Assembly (NCBI GenBank): GCA_951802425.1
Contig: OX637797.1
Span: forward strand, 2,356,001 to 2,420,000
From: Clavaria fumosa
Lineage: Eukaryota; Basidiomycota; Agaricomycetes; Agaricales; Clavariaceae
Length of the DNA stretch: 64,000 nt
Direction: 5' to 3'
A program made the translations under genes and the position numbers. Of this stretch, positions 10,560-22,582 are shown in pieces. The first letter of the stretch is position 1, and the number at the start of each line of letters is the position of its first letter. The notes under the pieces are model-generated. The model made no database searches and was not told the DNA's origin. It was given only the letters and a program-made list of their open reading frames with translations.

Positions 10560-13225
10560 ATGAAGTTCGTCGCGCTCCTCAGTGGCGGGAAGGACAGCTG
10601 CTATAACCTCTTGCATTGTCGCGAGAACGGCCATGAACTCGTAGCAGCTGCTTCTCTAGGACCTGAGCAAGGGATAGGTTCGGCGCATCTGTTCGACCCG
10701 CGGCCCCTCTTGATTTCACCTTGTCAGAGGAACTGGACTCTTATTTGTACCAGACAGTGGGCCAAGATGCTATCCAACTTGTCGCCGCCGCCCTTGATAT
10801 ACCGCTTTATCGCCGCGTCATTGTCGGGCGCCCAATTGAGCTAGGATTCGATTATGGCGGCCGAAATGCCATAGATTCTGGTGGTGTGCTGGGTGACGAG
10901 ACAGAGGACATGTATGCGTTACTGTCCACTGTCAAGGTGATTCTCACAATATTACCTCTGCCTTTTGATTGAGGTTTTGGTGCCCAGTCTCGACACCCGG
11001 AAATTGAAGGCGTTTCAGTTGGAGCGATCTTGTCTAATTACCAAAGAGTGCGCGTCGAACATGTGTAAGGTCTCTTGTCACTTTCAGCACACAGCCCTCT
11101 TTATAAGATACGTAGCTGCAGACGCCTTGCCTTGACTCCTTTATGCTATCTGTGGCAACGTCATCAAGGCGAGCTGCTGGATGAAATGCTAGAAGCTGGC
11201 ATGGAAGCTATCCTCATAAAGGTGGCTGGCATCGGCCTGACTCCTGCTCACCTGGGCAAATCGTTACATGAAATGCGTCCCAAACTGTTTGAGTTGGTGC
11301 GTTTTTTTGTCTAGATGATCTTCGTGACCGATATTCATTCCGACAGAATAAATTATATGGCTCTCACATTTGCGGGGAGGGAGGAGAGTATGAGACCTTA
11401 GTCATCGACTGCCCGTTGTACAAGTCTCGTATTAAATTGTAGGCTTTCTATGTACTACTTCCGACACTCTTTTCTGATCCTTTTCTCTTACTAGAATGAA
11501 TGTTGACCAAGTCATGCACTCACAGAACGATCTCGCACCTGTGGCTTTTCTTCGCATACTGGAAGCCTGTCTGCAATCAAAACCCGAACGCCTATGTAGC
11601 GTTCGCATCCCAGATCTCTTAGATCCCGCCTCTGAGCTGATACGGGAGGCGATCCTAGCCTCACCAAGCAACTCTCGGACGATGACACATGAGCAAGAGG
11701 GCCACCGGGATACGTCCTCATCTGCAGAGCTGCAGATGACCAGCAGGAGAGTTGGCTCATGGGTCGCAGTATCTAACATTTACTGTACGACACAATGCTC
11801 GCCACCCATTTCTGTCCAGGAAGAAGTAGAGGAATGCTTCAAAAAGCTGAAAGGCGAGCAATCGTCCGATCCTTCGTAAATTGGAGGTCTTGACGAACAT
11901 AGACTGCAGACGAACTCTCTGTGTACTCCCTTACCGTTTCTCAGCTGGCCAATGTCAACGTCTACCTCTCATCGATGGAGTACTTCGCGCCAGTCAACAG
12001 CGTCTACGCCACTTTCTTTGGTACAGGCCCTCCTGCACGCGCATGTGTCGCGGTGGAGCTGGTTCCCCCGCAGCGCATCAAGTTGGACTGTACGGCATTC
12101 GGAGAAAGCGAAGTGTCTGAGCGGCAAACATTGCATGTACAAGGGCTGAGCTACTGGGCACCAGCTAATATTGGTCCATACTCGCAAGCTGTCGTTGTGC
12201 GTGACATGTCGCCCGAATGGACGAGTCGTTCCAAGCACATTGTCGCTCACTGGAACACAGGCCGGCGAACGCGTCTTTATTTCCGGGCAGATCGGCATGG
12301 TTCCTAGCAGCCTTGCGCTGCCAACCCCGAGATCGTTGCCTTTGGAGACAGCGTTAGCGTGTCAGCATGTGGAGCGAGTCACAAACGCTCTGCGAAACAA
12401 CACAGGCGGGGGCTGGGACGGTCATACGCAGCTCGTGCTCTACTGGTTGACGGACCTGGCAACTATGCAACGCGTCAAAGGGAGTGGCGCGAACTTCAAG
12501 GTGACGTCCGTCTTGCAATTAGCTTTCTTGAATTTGTTTAAGATGATATACAGGACGCTGATGCCCCCACGCTGTTCCTCGGGATCAAAACTCTGCCGAA
12601 GGATGCTCTCATCGAAAAGCAAGTTCTATTGCACACAGGCCAATGTCTGGTTCACGAAGATGAAGTCGGTTGTGAGGAAACCTCAGTCCAACTTCGAGTA
12701 CCAAGAAATGAATGCGGTGCGTATGGACAAAAGATAATATCATCCTTCGCTGAAAGCGAACGTGCAATGCAAGGCGATTTCACAATGGGCGACAGTTTAC
12801 TCCACTGGGAGGCGTCCCGCTTCCCGGAGATCTCCGCGTCGTGCGCGCTGGTCTGTGTTCGTGGCGAAGGTCAGGCAACTGTCCTATCTCCACAATCACC
12901 CAAATTACATCGCTCATGTCATGGTGGTATAGTTAATCCGACAGACCTCATGGTGCAGCTGAAAGCCGCCGCCGCTATCGATTTTCTTTCCACGCAAACT
13001 CTTTCAATCCGCCTGTTCTACAAATTCGTCCGAAGCTCCTACGGTGAGCTCATGCGCGAGGTTAATCCGCGGGTCATTCTAATTCATTATTTCATAGCCT
13101 CCTTCGTTAATATACTGTCCTCTAAAACACACCGGATACCTCCTATTACGCTTGTGCCGTGTCACTTTATTTCTACTAGGGAAGCAGACGATTGGGATTA
13201 TGTGATATGTGCGTTCGAGGTCTGA
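10560..13225 (+). CDS. DPH6: Diphthine--ammonia ligase (DPH6) with C-terminal RidA-like domains
   Basis: ATP-dependent amidation of diphthine on eEF2, the last step of diphthamide synthesis. The start MKFVALLSGGKDSCYNLLH carries the PP-loop SGGKDS at residues 8-13; an in-frame upstream TTG is not used. Adenosine-nucleotide-alpha-hydrolase motifs follow: EGVSVGAILSNYQRVRVE near 11000, LWQRHQGELLDEMLEAGMEAI near 11150, and CGEGGEYETLVIDCPLYKS near 11370. The second half holds two YjgF/RidA-like domains: VNVYLSSMEYFAPVNSVYATFF near 11970 and YWAPANIGPYSQAV then VFISGQIGMVPSSL near 12160-12310, the same order as yeast Dph6. The final exon ends at TGA 13223-13225. Several short introns. Confidence 0.88.
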
Positions 13226-13300
13226 ACGCAGTACAAAGTGCAAGAATTGTAAGAAACAATGCCAATTAGAAAGAAAATTTGATGCTCGATCGTGATACGC

Positions 13301-15881
13301 CTAGGGGATGTTCCCGCTCTCGTGGATGTCTCTGAGCTCGCCAAGAATCCGTCTGATTTGTTTCTCAGCTCGTGTAGGGGGAACTCGGCGGGCAATTAGT
13401 GCGCCGATCTGAACATCGACGTAAGCATGATGCAATCACGTTGAAAGAAAAAGGTACATACAAAGGTACAGAAACCACCAAATCGCAAAACCCATGCTAC
13501 ACCATTTTTGCCGAGGTAGGTGTTGCCGGTTTCAATGTCGGAATCGCCATCCACAATCCTGAAAATCAAACTCGAAGCCACGGCAACCTAACACAACCAG
13601 AAAGTAAGAACGATGCGAGACAGGCTATCAGAATAAGAATCAAGACAAACCAGCAATTGGGGAAGCACAATGGCAAGGTTATGGATGCCAAGAACCGTCC
13701 CACCCGCAATAGGGACAGGTTCCGCCATGGCATCCCCGCCAATGTCGCTAGTGAGTTCATTGAAAGAGCGTCGTCGTAATAAGGGCTGGCGTTCATTTGA
13801 ACCTCCCGCACGCGACGGCGCCGGAGGCGTTGATATCGTGCGTACATGTGCTGGACGTTTGGCTTGACTGTCCAGTCCTGGCACTTCCATTTCTTTCAAA
13901 AACTGGTCGGACGGCCGTCAGGAACTCTACCCGGAAAAATGTCAAAAATAGGCCGTGCTTACTTCCATGACAATGGCAAAAGGAACCCAAATTGCGACTG
14001 CCCAGCAGATACCAACGAGGCCAATCATTATCGTCGCCTGAAAAGCACAAATAATCAACAACGAAACAAGCATAGTTTCCGACTCACTTGAAGAACCGTT
14101 GAGATGAAGAACGTCGAGAAAGTCAAGACAGAGAAGAGCAATAGTGCACCAGTCCATATGTTGCGCAAAAGAAAAGGCATCACAGGCAGCCGCAGCGGGT
14201 TCCCTTGACGTGCAGCCTCCGCACGCCATTCGCGGATTTTGTGTCGCACAAGTGTCAACTCTGGGTCGTCCTCGTCAGGGTTCAGCTCAACAAAGAGACG
14301 CCGATCACGCGCAGCCAGATGAGGCAATAGGGTACCAGCACTGACAGCGACTGTAAAAGGTGAGTATCAGAGAACAGAATCGAGCAGTTGTACTTGCCTA
14401 AACTGTAGATCAGCATGGCGAACTCGCCCTTACGCGTAGCAAGATCCCTGTCCGGTTCTGCGTTGTGTTCAAAAGCCATGACCTGGCCCACGTAGGTCGT
14501 CCTGCGCGAAAACATCAGGACAGTGTATTTGGCCAGACAAAAAAAGTAGATTCATACGAGTAGAATAGGAAGGGAAACCTAGCAACCAAAATGATGAGAA
14601 CAGAAAGTTGTCAGAGCCTGCTATAATCATACCAGCCCATGAATGCAAATAATTGCACATAGCAAACACGGCGGATAGGTTTTGGGAGGGTGATAATGGA
14701 TCTGCGTATGTTATTCCACATGTCTAGGAATCTACTACATACTATTTGAGGCGTGAATGGTCGGACGAATAGCGCAGATTACCTACCTATTTGTTTGACC
14801 CGACTTTTCTCGCGCCTTCTCCTCGTGGCAGATACAAGTTATCCATACTGCGATAACCAGAATGACCATGGCAACGATGCAGAACTTGCGGAACTGATCT
14901 CCACCCAGCCAGCGAAGGATAGGCAAATCGGCGAGAGGGAGAAACCCTGTATGGTGGAGTTGATGAACACCAGAAGACGGCGGACTCGTAACAGACGAAC
15001 CAAATCCAAATCCAATTATATTACCGGCGTGGGTCATCCGCCCATGCCAGGCATTCCCGGCGTTCAGCTGGTCATGCGGAGTGATGTCAAGTAAGAGATT
15101 TCGCAACGACGCTTGCAAAGCGTTCAAAGCAAAATCCAACAAGTAAAAGCAGAATATGGCGAGCGCTATGGCTACCGACGCTACCTAAAGGCAAACATAT
15201 GTCCGTCAGTCTAGCATCTTCGATGCAGCGTTTCTGTGCTCACTTGACCGTCCCGTTTCGGCTCCGAGTCACCTAGTCCTCTGCCTAAGATGTCTACAAT
15301 AAAAAGAGCGAGGTCCTGGCAGTACGCCAAAACAAGCGTGGAGACTACGAGGACAACCGTCGACATAGCTATCCAATACCTGCGGCGGTACTTTGAGGTG
15401 GAAGAGTCGGAGATGGCACCTAACAAAAGTTGAGTGAAACACTCCGCTACACCAAGCGCTACCTACCAATGATAGGCTGAGCGATGAGGCCGCTTATTGG
15501 TCCTGCGAGCCATACCAAGCTGGTCAGCTGCTCGGAGAGGCCGAGGGAGAGTAAGAACGGCGTCCCGTAGCTTGATAGAGTTTCAGCGTGACTATGGAGA
15601 TCGATCCAAGAGCAGGAAACTGACCCAAGTTCAACAGTCCACGCAATCTGTGAACCAGCCATACCAATGCTGAGAGTGAAGAGGTTCCACGACGACAGAC
15701 GCCGAGGAGGCTCGGTCCGAGACAACACCTTTCCGTTCTGCTCAGGAAACGTAGGATGCAGAACATCAATCTGATTGGGCGCAGCAGGCAGCTCCTGTCT
15801 GTCCAGTGTGCCCTGCTTTCTGGGCCAAGGTATTTGAGTGCTAGGATCTGGGTCAGAGTCGATGGTGGCGTGTAATGTCAT
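13301..15881 (-). CDS. SLC45 / GPH-type sugar:proton symporter (MFS)
   Basis: Plasma- or endomembrane sugar transporter of the sucrose/SLC45 type. Start at 15881 (MTLHATIDSDPDPS), followed by a polar N-terminus. The first helices include LFTLSIGMAGSQIAWTVELG and GTPFLLSLGLSEQLTSLVWL. The family signature follows: GPISGLIAQPIIGAISDSS, then YRRRYW, the RxGRR-like loop after TM3. Later exons give ALQASLRNLLLDI and NAWHGRMTHAGNIIGFG. The C-terminus is SLIFRIVDGDSDIETG near 13540 and the basic tail ARRVPPTRAEKQIRRILGEL, ending at TAG 13301-13303. About ten introns. Substrate (sucrose, maltose or other) cannot be told from sequence. Confidence 0.85.
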
Positions 15882-16342
15882 ATTTTAAGATGGGGAGAAC
15901 AAGGAGCGTTGCGCAAGTTCGAAGCCTGGCTGGAGTCTTTATTGGAGCTGTCGACCTGCGGTTGTTTGACTGTGATATGAAACTGGTGAATGCGATGTGA
16001 GCGTGTGCTGTGCCATCACAGTCCTTTTTGGGAGGCATGACAGCTTTTGACGCTTGACGCGGAACGGCAACCGCGCGTGCTGCTCAATGCGCTCAAACTC
16101 CAGTATTGATGAAGGCCGATAGACTCGCTCGCACTTGGCATTACGAACAACTTCTTTTATTGTTTGGGGCTCCGAGCCCAATGCTTCCCGTTACGACTAC
16201 GACGATCAAACTGCGCTTGCAACGTGATCAAGGTCATGCGGTAAGATTGGGGTTCTTCAGCGCCATGAAGAAAGCGAAAGCAACACGCTATCGTTACAGT
16301 GACAAAGGACCCCGCAAAGAGACAAAAAACAAATGCGCGTTC

Positions 16343-18358
16343 CTAAGCGGCTCGAGAAGAATTCGTAGACGATCCTCGTCGATGGCCAAGCGAACTTACA
16401 GACTGTTCAAATCCAGATAGCGATTTCGTAAGGATATTAAAAGCCAGGCGCCGCGTCGTGACACCCGGATCGGGTGCGGGCGTTTGCGCGGGTTGACTGG
16501 GCGGCGGGGGAGCCACATAAGGTTTGGGTTCCTCAAATAGGTTTTCGTCACGGAACGCGACTAGCCGGGGTGAGGCGGACGTAGAAGACGAGCGAGCCAT
16601 ATTAGGAAGTGGCGATAACTGTAGAGGCCGCTGCATGCTCGGGTTCGTGCCAGAACGTGATCGAGGTTCAGGCGTAGGCGACGATTTCCCCGTGGCCATC
16701 GCCGTCCCCGCTGAAGGCCGCAATTGCGCAGCTGACATGGAGGGACGAAGGCGCCGCCGTGGCATAGTAGACCCGCCAAGACCCAATGCCTGCAACGCCG
16801 AGATCTCATCCACGAACGATGAAGGTCCGGTGGAGGTAAAACTCATGCCGAATTCGTTTTGCGACCTGGACTCAATCGACGCAGAAGTGCCGGCGCTTCC
16901 ACTTCTATTGCGCATCATGTATTTCTCCATGGCGTCAGCGTCCCGTTCACGCATTCGGTTCACGATGGGTGCTAGCGCGGCTGAACTTGTGGAGCTAGGG
17001 TGAAGAGAAGAGGGTATGGGCGGTGGAGGTGAATACTGCGCGAAGCCACCATTCATGGTGGAAGTTGGCGTATGGCCGTTGGGAACAGAGCCGGTAGCTG
17101 AATGCGTCGATGGCTGAGACGGCGATGACGAAACAGAGATGGTTTGGCCATTCATGCGTGGACTTGGAGACAAGCTGATATTGTCCAAGTCACCACTATC
17201 TGAAGTGGCCGTCGTGCGACTTGTTCCGGAACCGCTGCGCAGTCGGTGATCACGGCGTATCTGAAGGCCTTTTGATGGTGTGGGTGGAGATAGTCCTGTC
17301 GCAAAACCTAACTCGTTGCCTCGAGCGGCAGCTTGGGCATACACCGCACGACGAGCTCTTTTGCTGTTCTCAAAGTGCGTGCGCGCAGTGTCCTGTAGAT
17401 TATCTCTGGTGCTGAATCTGAGAAGCTACATCAGTACCAAAGAGAGTTAGACCTAAATAACATAACATACGAGTAGGCATAATCAGAGGCTGTGAAGCCC
17501 TCGTTATTTCTGGCCGCGAACTGACAGCCACGTTCAATTAAATGTTGAACAATCTGAACGGAAGGATGAGCATCTCGTCTCCTCATTCTACTCAGTAAAC
17601 GTACTGGTATATGACCCCAAGCGCTGGCACTATGAAGATTGGTTGGTGTCCGCCAATAAAATGTTATACAGGACTTACTAGTGTAATGGTGTATTTCCCT
17701 TGTTGTCCGACAAATCGAAGTCAGCACCAAGGTCACAGAGCATCTTCATCAGACAAGGTGTGAGTTAAACCAGAAGAGAGGATACAAGGTTCGCCATACC
17801 CGAACGAGCTCCTCGTGACCCTTGATGGCAGCTATATGTAGTGGGGTCTTGCCGTGTATGTTTGACCAGTCTAATATCCACGGGTATCGGTCGTAGTATG
17901 TCCGTGCCATACGTAGGGTAGCATCCATGATATCGCCGATTTCCGAGCCGGGCGAGCAGTACTCGCACAGGGCCTTCACGTCGCACAGCAACATGAGAAC
18001 GGTGTTGTTCTCGGAGTCCTAGCAGTATCGGTTTTCAGCTTCCAACGCAAGAAACGGACAGGTTAAAGGAAGTCAGAAGAAACTCCACATACCCTGCTCA
18101 GCTCCGCGTCGTCGTGCCCCACAGTAAGCAGGAAGTCGAACGTGGCTTCGTGTCCAAGAACGGCTGTCCAGGCCAACGACGTGTAGCGCCGCGTGGCGGG
18201 GTCCGGGTTCCGCATGTCCGTTCGCTGTATGAGCCTCCTGACAAGGAACACATTGTTCTCTTTATGTCATGCGGAATTAGCGGATGTTGGACGGATGCAA
18301 AGCCACACATGCCTTTGACGGCTCTGCGAAGCCGTGCCGTTGCATCCTTTTCCGCCAT
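16343..18358 (-). CDS. Ankyrin-repeat protein, AVO2-like (candidate TORC2 subunit)
   Basis: N-terminal ankyrin repeats followed by a long Ser/Pro-rich tail, the layout of yeast Avo2, a non-essential TORC2 subunit. Start at 18358 (MAEKDATARLRRAVK). Repeats: VFLVRRLIQRTDMRN (18250), SLAWTAVLGHEATFDFLLTVG (18180), ILDWSNIHGKTPLHIAAIKGHEELV (17870), NKGNTPLHY then ASAWGHIPV and IERGCQFAARNNEGFTASDYAYS (17710-17480). The last big exon (17344-16343) is disordered and Ser-rich. An alternative end exists: a strong GTAAGT donor lies after FEQS near 16395, and splicing to CTTAG near 16347 would replace the last 18 residues by a tail with a hydrophobic stretch, ending at 16157. The AVO2 assignment rests on layout and the N-terminal pattern, so it is moderate. 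Confidence 0.62.
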
Positions 18359-18606
18359 TGGATTAACAGCGCCGCGTGGTGTGTGGTGGGGGAGTTCAAG
18401 AGACAGATGCACCAGTTCAGCAGCTGATCGGGGAGTTTTTCCTCATCACATGACACGTGACGCAGACGCGCTTGCTGGTAACCACTGGCAGCAATTCATT
18501 AAACGGTGGTCGCGAGTCCCGGTCACCTTTTTGCGGTCATTCATCGTTGCGGGTGGTTGCGTTGCTTTGGGTTCCTTGCAGCAACTCGTATAGAAAACCC
18601 TTCGTC

Positions 18607-19370
18607 ATGCCAAAGGTGCGTCGAAACGCCCCTCGAAGATTTCGACTCGAAGATGATGGGAAAAAATGATGCCAGGTCATCTCTCGTTCTGCTGTCTCTT
18701 CATCGACTGATGGTGTGTCTGGAGGCAATCTGCCAGTTGTCCCGTCTTCCAGCTTCACATCATTAAAAACTGTGCTGATCATCAAATTCCCAGCGCAACC
18801 CACCGCGTCCTCCGCGGCAGCCCTCAAACTCAACTGTGAGTCATCAATCAGCAAGTTGACACGATGTTTTGACAATATCTCCTTCCGCTGGCAGATTGCA
18901 TCTGTGGAGAATTTATTGTGAGGCCTGTTCAACCACCTGCAGCCACTCTTCAGCTCATCGAGGGTCCCGCAGCTCGTCATAGACACAAGGCTGGCTACCC
19001 TCCCCCGCCGGACAACCGACAAAGCCACCATCATCCGAGCTCAGGATAGCGGCAGCGCCAAAGCCCGGGTCTTCAAATTCAACGCTGTCCCTGGCGATCC
19101 CGTCTTGATCGAGAGGTGAGCCAAACGATCTGCGTTTGTTTGCTCACCTACTCGCTGATTCCCACTCACTCTCCTTCATCCAATCACAGGCAGGGCGGTC
19201 ACGAGCGCCAATACAGGTTCAATTGTCCCCGATGCTCGTTGCCGGTCGGGTACCAATCTACGCCTCCCCCTGTCAAATCCGGCCCGTACTTGTACATATT
19301 CCCAGGTGCCCTTACAGAGATACAAGGGCAGATCCCCGCTGGTGCGTTTGATGGAGACAGCGCCCCATGA
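18607..19370 (+). CDS. STEEP1-like protein (UPF0428 / CXorf56 family)
   Basis: Small conserved protein of the STEEP family; the animal member helps STING leave the ER, a role not expected in fungi. Exons read: a 9-bp first exon encoding MPK (18607-18615), intron to about 18674, then VISRSAVSSST and on to ALKLN near 18832; a short exon encoding CICGEFI near 18896-18918; then LVIDTRLATLPRRTTDKATI from 18976; a donor at GAGAG|GTGAGCC near 19115 joins to QGGHERQYRFNCPRCSLPVG. Two Cys pairs (CxC and CxxC) are the family's likely metal ligands. It ends GDSAP at 19370, shorter than the animal protein. Every splice joins family motifs in frame. Confidence 0.78.
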
Positions 19371-19801
19371 TACTAGGAACCAAAACGTTGTTCTCGCTCA
19401 CCTCCTTCGCGTTGTGCTCTAAGCGTTGCACCCCCGTCACAATGTGCCATTTCATCTGGCGTTCCCTTCATATTTTCGTTTTGAAATTTAAACATGCCTT
19501 TAAGAATCGGAGGGGGCATATATGAACGATAATATACGATTTGCAGAGCGAATAAATGAATGGCAGCGGGTTCGGAGGGAAAAGATGAGAATACAGAGTG
19601 ACTGTGAGCCGGGATCGCAGGTCAGCTAATGCTACAAGGATATTGTGTAAAGGGCATCATACCAGATATACTACAACTGACGAATCAGTAACCGTGCACA
19701 AGCATCCTTTTGGAGAAGAGAGATCCCTCGGAATGCCTAATCCAAGGAAAGAAAAGAAATTTTATATTTATATTCATCGGCAAAGAATGTGTCCCGTTTC
19801 A
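19371..19801. other. Convergent 3' UTR region
   Basis: Sequence between the 3' ends of the STEEP1-like gene (+) and the WTAP-like gene (-). It is AT-rich in the middle (19480-19560), as expected for two facing terminators. No gene seen. Confidence 0.5.
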
Positions 19802-21181
19802 TCAGAGCCCCATCCGTTCTGCCAACGTCCGATCCCCGCCAGCGTGCGACTCGGCAGGTCCTACAGCGGTTCTTGCATTGCGCCTTCTCTCCCCCCCACT
19901 GACACCACCACCTCCTGGTCCTGCACTGGAGCCTGTGCCGCTACCGCGTCCACCGCCCTGTGCACCATTGCGTCGAGGCAGTCGATCCCGAGCGGATCGC
20001 TCGCGTTCAGAGTCCCTATCCCGATCCCGGTTGATGTATACGTCCCGATGCATGCGCTTCCTCTGTCGCTCGCGACCGCGGTCGCGATCCCGTTCGCGGT
20101 CTCGTTCGCGTTCGCGTTCACGCTCCGCGTCCCTGTCCGGGGACGATCGCGGCCGCTTCCGACCGTCTTCCTCTTCGCCGTCAGGGTTCCCGTAGCCCGC
20201 ACTGCTCTCTCGCTCGTCAGCGGGGGCACGGGCAGGGCGGTATTCCCGCGCAGAGTTCGCTCTAGGAGACGAGGTGGAGGTGGAGGACATCTCTGGGCCA
20301 GGAGGCGGCTGTGGCGGGGATGCCCCTTTGCGGAACTCCACGAGGCGCGGTTTCTTGTAGGCGCGCGGACCGGTGGGTGGCACCTTGGAGTTCGCGTTCA
20401 ACGCGCTGCCGTTGGTGGGTTGCGCCTGCGAAGTGGCAGAAAGGGACGCCCACGCGGCTGGCGGGGACTGCGCATACGCGTTGGGTTTCGATTGCGCACG
20501 CGCCTTGGCATGCGCGTTGTTAGGCTGGTGTTTGGGCGCCCGGTTCGAGGCCATGTACGTCTCGTAGGACTTGTCCAGCTCCGATCTATGAGGGGTGGAT
20601 GAAGATGCATGAGCGAGAGAGCGACCAAGTGAGTGAGTGGAGAGAATGCAGAAGGCTCACGTCAGGTTTGCAATCACCGTATGGGATTCTGTAGTCACTT
20701 TCGTCGGATGGGCGCTTGAGCCGAGAGAGGTGAAAGTATTTCACCTTGGAGCGCTCCCTTGAGCCGATCGACCACCCGTCTCAACGCTCTCACCTCCTCT
20801 TTGAGCTGCCCGGTCTCACCAAACTTTAATAGTCCATATAGCTCCTCGTTCTCTTCTTGCAAGAGTTTGGCTCGTGCGGTCAAGGCGGCGGTGACGGTCG
20901 AGCTGGTTGGCCTGGACGACGCGGGAGAGATAGCATTATTAATATGCGGGAGAAGGATGGAGATGAGGGCGGGTGGTAGAGTTGTTGGATCTGAAGTGGA
21001 TGGGGAAGGCTGGGTCGACAGATATTGTCTTAGCCTTGTAATTTCATCCTGAGGAATGGAGCGTGAGGGAGAAGAATGGTTAGAGAAGCGGAACTGCAGT
21101 TACTGTAAGCTCAGCTGCTTGGGTTTCGCGCTGCCTGAGCAAGGCTTCAAGCTCGAGTTCTCTCGCCGAAGGCAGCTCCAT
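19802..21181 (-). CDS. WTAP/Mum2-like coiled-coil protein with Arg/Asp/Glu-rich tail
   Basis: Candidate regulatory subunit of the mRNA m6A writer (WTAP in animals, Mum2 in yeast). Start MELPSARELELEALLRQRE at 21181. An intron after AAELT joins to DEITRLRQYLS. The central part is a heptad-type coiled coil with the family-like blocks AKLLQEENEELYGLLKFG, QLKEEVRALRRVVDRLKGAL and, across an intron, SHTVIANLTSELDKSYE. The last exon (20554-19802) is disordered, with alternating Arg-Glu/Arg-Asp dipeptides around 20130-20040 and Gly-rich stretches, ending AERMGL. RS/RD-like tails occur in splicing and mRNA-processing factors. The coiled-coil pattern fits WTAP, but the domain is short and coiled coils mislead, so this is a moderate call. 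Confidence 0.6.
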
Positions 21182-22582
21182 TGAAGGAACTGAGAAAAGG
21201 TGGGATTGAAGAAGAGGACCAATTGCAGATGTACGACACCTCTCAACACAGCGCACAGGGAGAACCACACAGCGGGCTGAGCGAGCGCTGAGCTTTAGAA
21301 CTCAGCCCCCGTTTTTCTCTCTATTGACCGACTAACAGTATTCTCTTTTTATCTCTTCACCTCACCCCCCAAGAGCCGTGTGTGTCTAGCTTGCTTGGGT
21401 TTTGGATACCATATACAGTAAACCCGCTTGCACTCGGTCAATTCTGTATCTTCACTGATGTACACGACAACCAATTCTTTGTACTACTATCGTAACCGTA
21501 ACCAATGAAGTCATGCTGTGGTATCGCCAATTCTAAGACGACGGACCGAAGAACGCAACCTCCTCTGAAAAGCTTTCAACCAGTTGCTAAATGAAGACGC
21601 TGACTAATAATAGTCATCAACAGGTACAAATACAATTTTGGTGTAATGCAGCTCTCGTTGAAACAAACACCTGTCACCATTCCAGTTTGCTTGCTATACG
21701 GTGAGTCTCTTTTCCTCTTGCATTTTTGCAATCCGTGATGACAAGTCATTCACACTGTACGAACGTCTGTGTTTTTTTCACACCGACTTCATGAGTTTAC
21801 CCTTCTACAACGGTATCTGAGCCTACCCTTTTGTTTCTCTTTTTTTTTGTGCCTTGCCATCAGAGGTTTACCACAGATGCTAACCTTGTCCTTCACAAAC
21901 CCGTTTACAGTTCAAGGTTCGATATCCAACGTTGAATCGCCGCGCGTAGTAACCTGTGAGGGACAGCATGCCACATCCCTATGACTATCCGTGTGAAGTG
22001 TGCAATATGTAGCGGCTGTAAAAAAGTGTAACTGTTATTACTGTACATGTAATAATAAATTATGCACTTCACTCATGGGTGAGGATGATGAGCATTCTCG
22101 CAGCACTGCACAATCATAGCTACAACGGTTGAAGCTGACACTGAGAGTCATCACACTGCACCACCACGGCACTGCACGTTTCATAGCTATAGCCCCGTGC
22201 CGGAGAGAAGAACTCATCCTCATTACTGAGATACTAGATGAAGCTTCACTTCCGCATACTTGGTTGGCGAGGTCCTACCCTTGTATACTTGTTAGACAAG
22301 GCTCCGCCTCCGCATACATCGCTGAGCGAAGGCCTCGCTTCTATGTCCGCATGTTTGGTGACTTTTTGGTCAACCAAGACAACCCGGCCTATCCTTGGGA
22401 TCATCTTAGACTCGTGCAATAGGCAGCGATCGAGTCAATCGTGCAGCGTCGCGGTCTGTGTCCATAACATGGGTGATGAATTTGGATCTTCTTTTGGCGT
22501 CATGGGTAGGTGTAGAGGTAGCAAGAAGCAAATACATGTATGATGTGGTCGTGCCATGTCTACAATTCTCTGCGGCGCTTGG
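21182..22582. other. 1.4-kb gap without a recognised gene
   Basis: Between the start of the WTAP-like gene and the end of eIF3e. It has T-rich runs (21830-21850) and only short unrelated open frames, the longest about 100 codons (22238-22543), with no family pattern. A GTGATGA (21736) with CTGA (about 21820) resembles C/D boxes but lacks a terminal stem. It probably holds the promoter of the WTAP-like gene, and perhaps an RNA I cannot identify. Confidence 0.4.

Noticed and set aside
18537..19034. 165-codon open frame on the minus strand opposite the STEEP1-like gene
   Set aside because: The plus strand gives family motifs joined by proper introns; the minus frame shows no family pattern.
19598..20602. 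334-codon open frame on the plus strand opposite the WTAP-like gene
   Set aside because: It is the complement of the Arg/Asp/Glu-rich repeat tail; composition alone keeps it open.
21725..21830. C-box-like GTGATGA and D-box-like CTGA, possible C/D snoRNA
   Set aside because: No terminal stem and no guide match that I can test; box motifs alone are common.
22129..22543. Open frames of about 100 codons upstream of eIF3e end
   Set aside because: They overlap one another in different frames and show no domain or start context.
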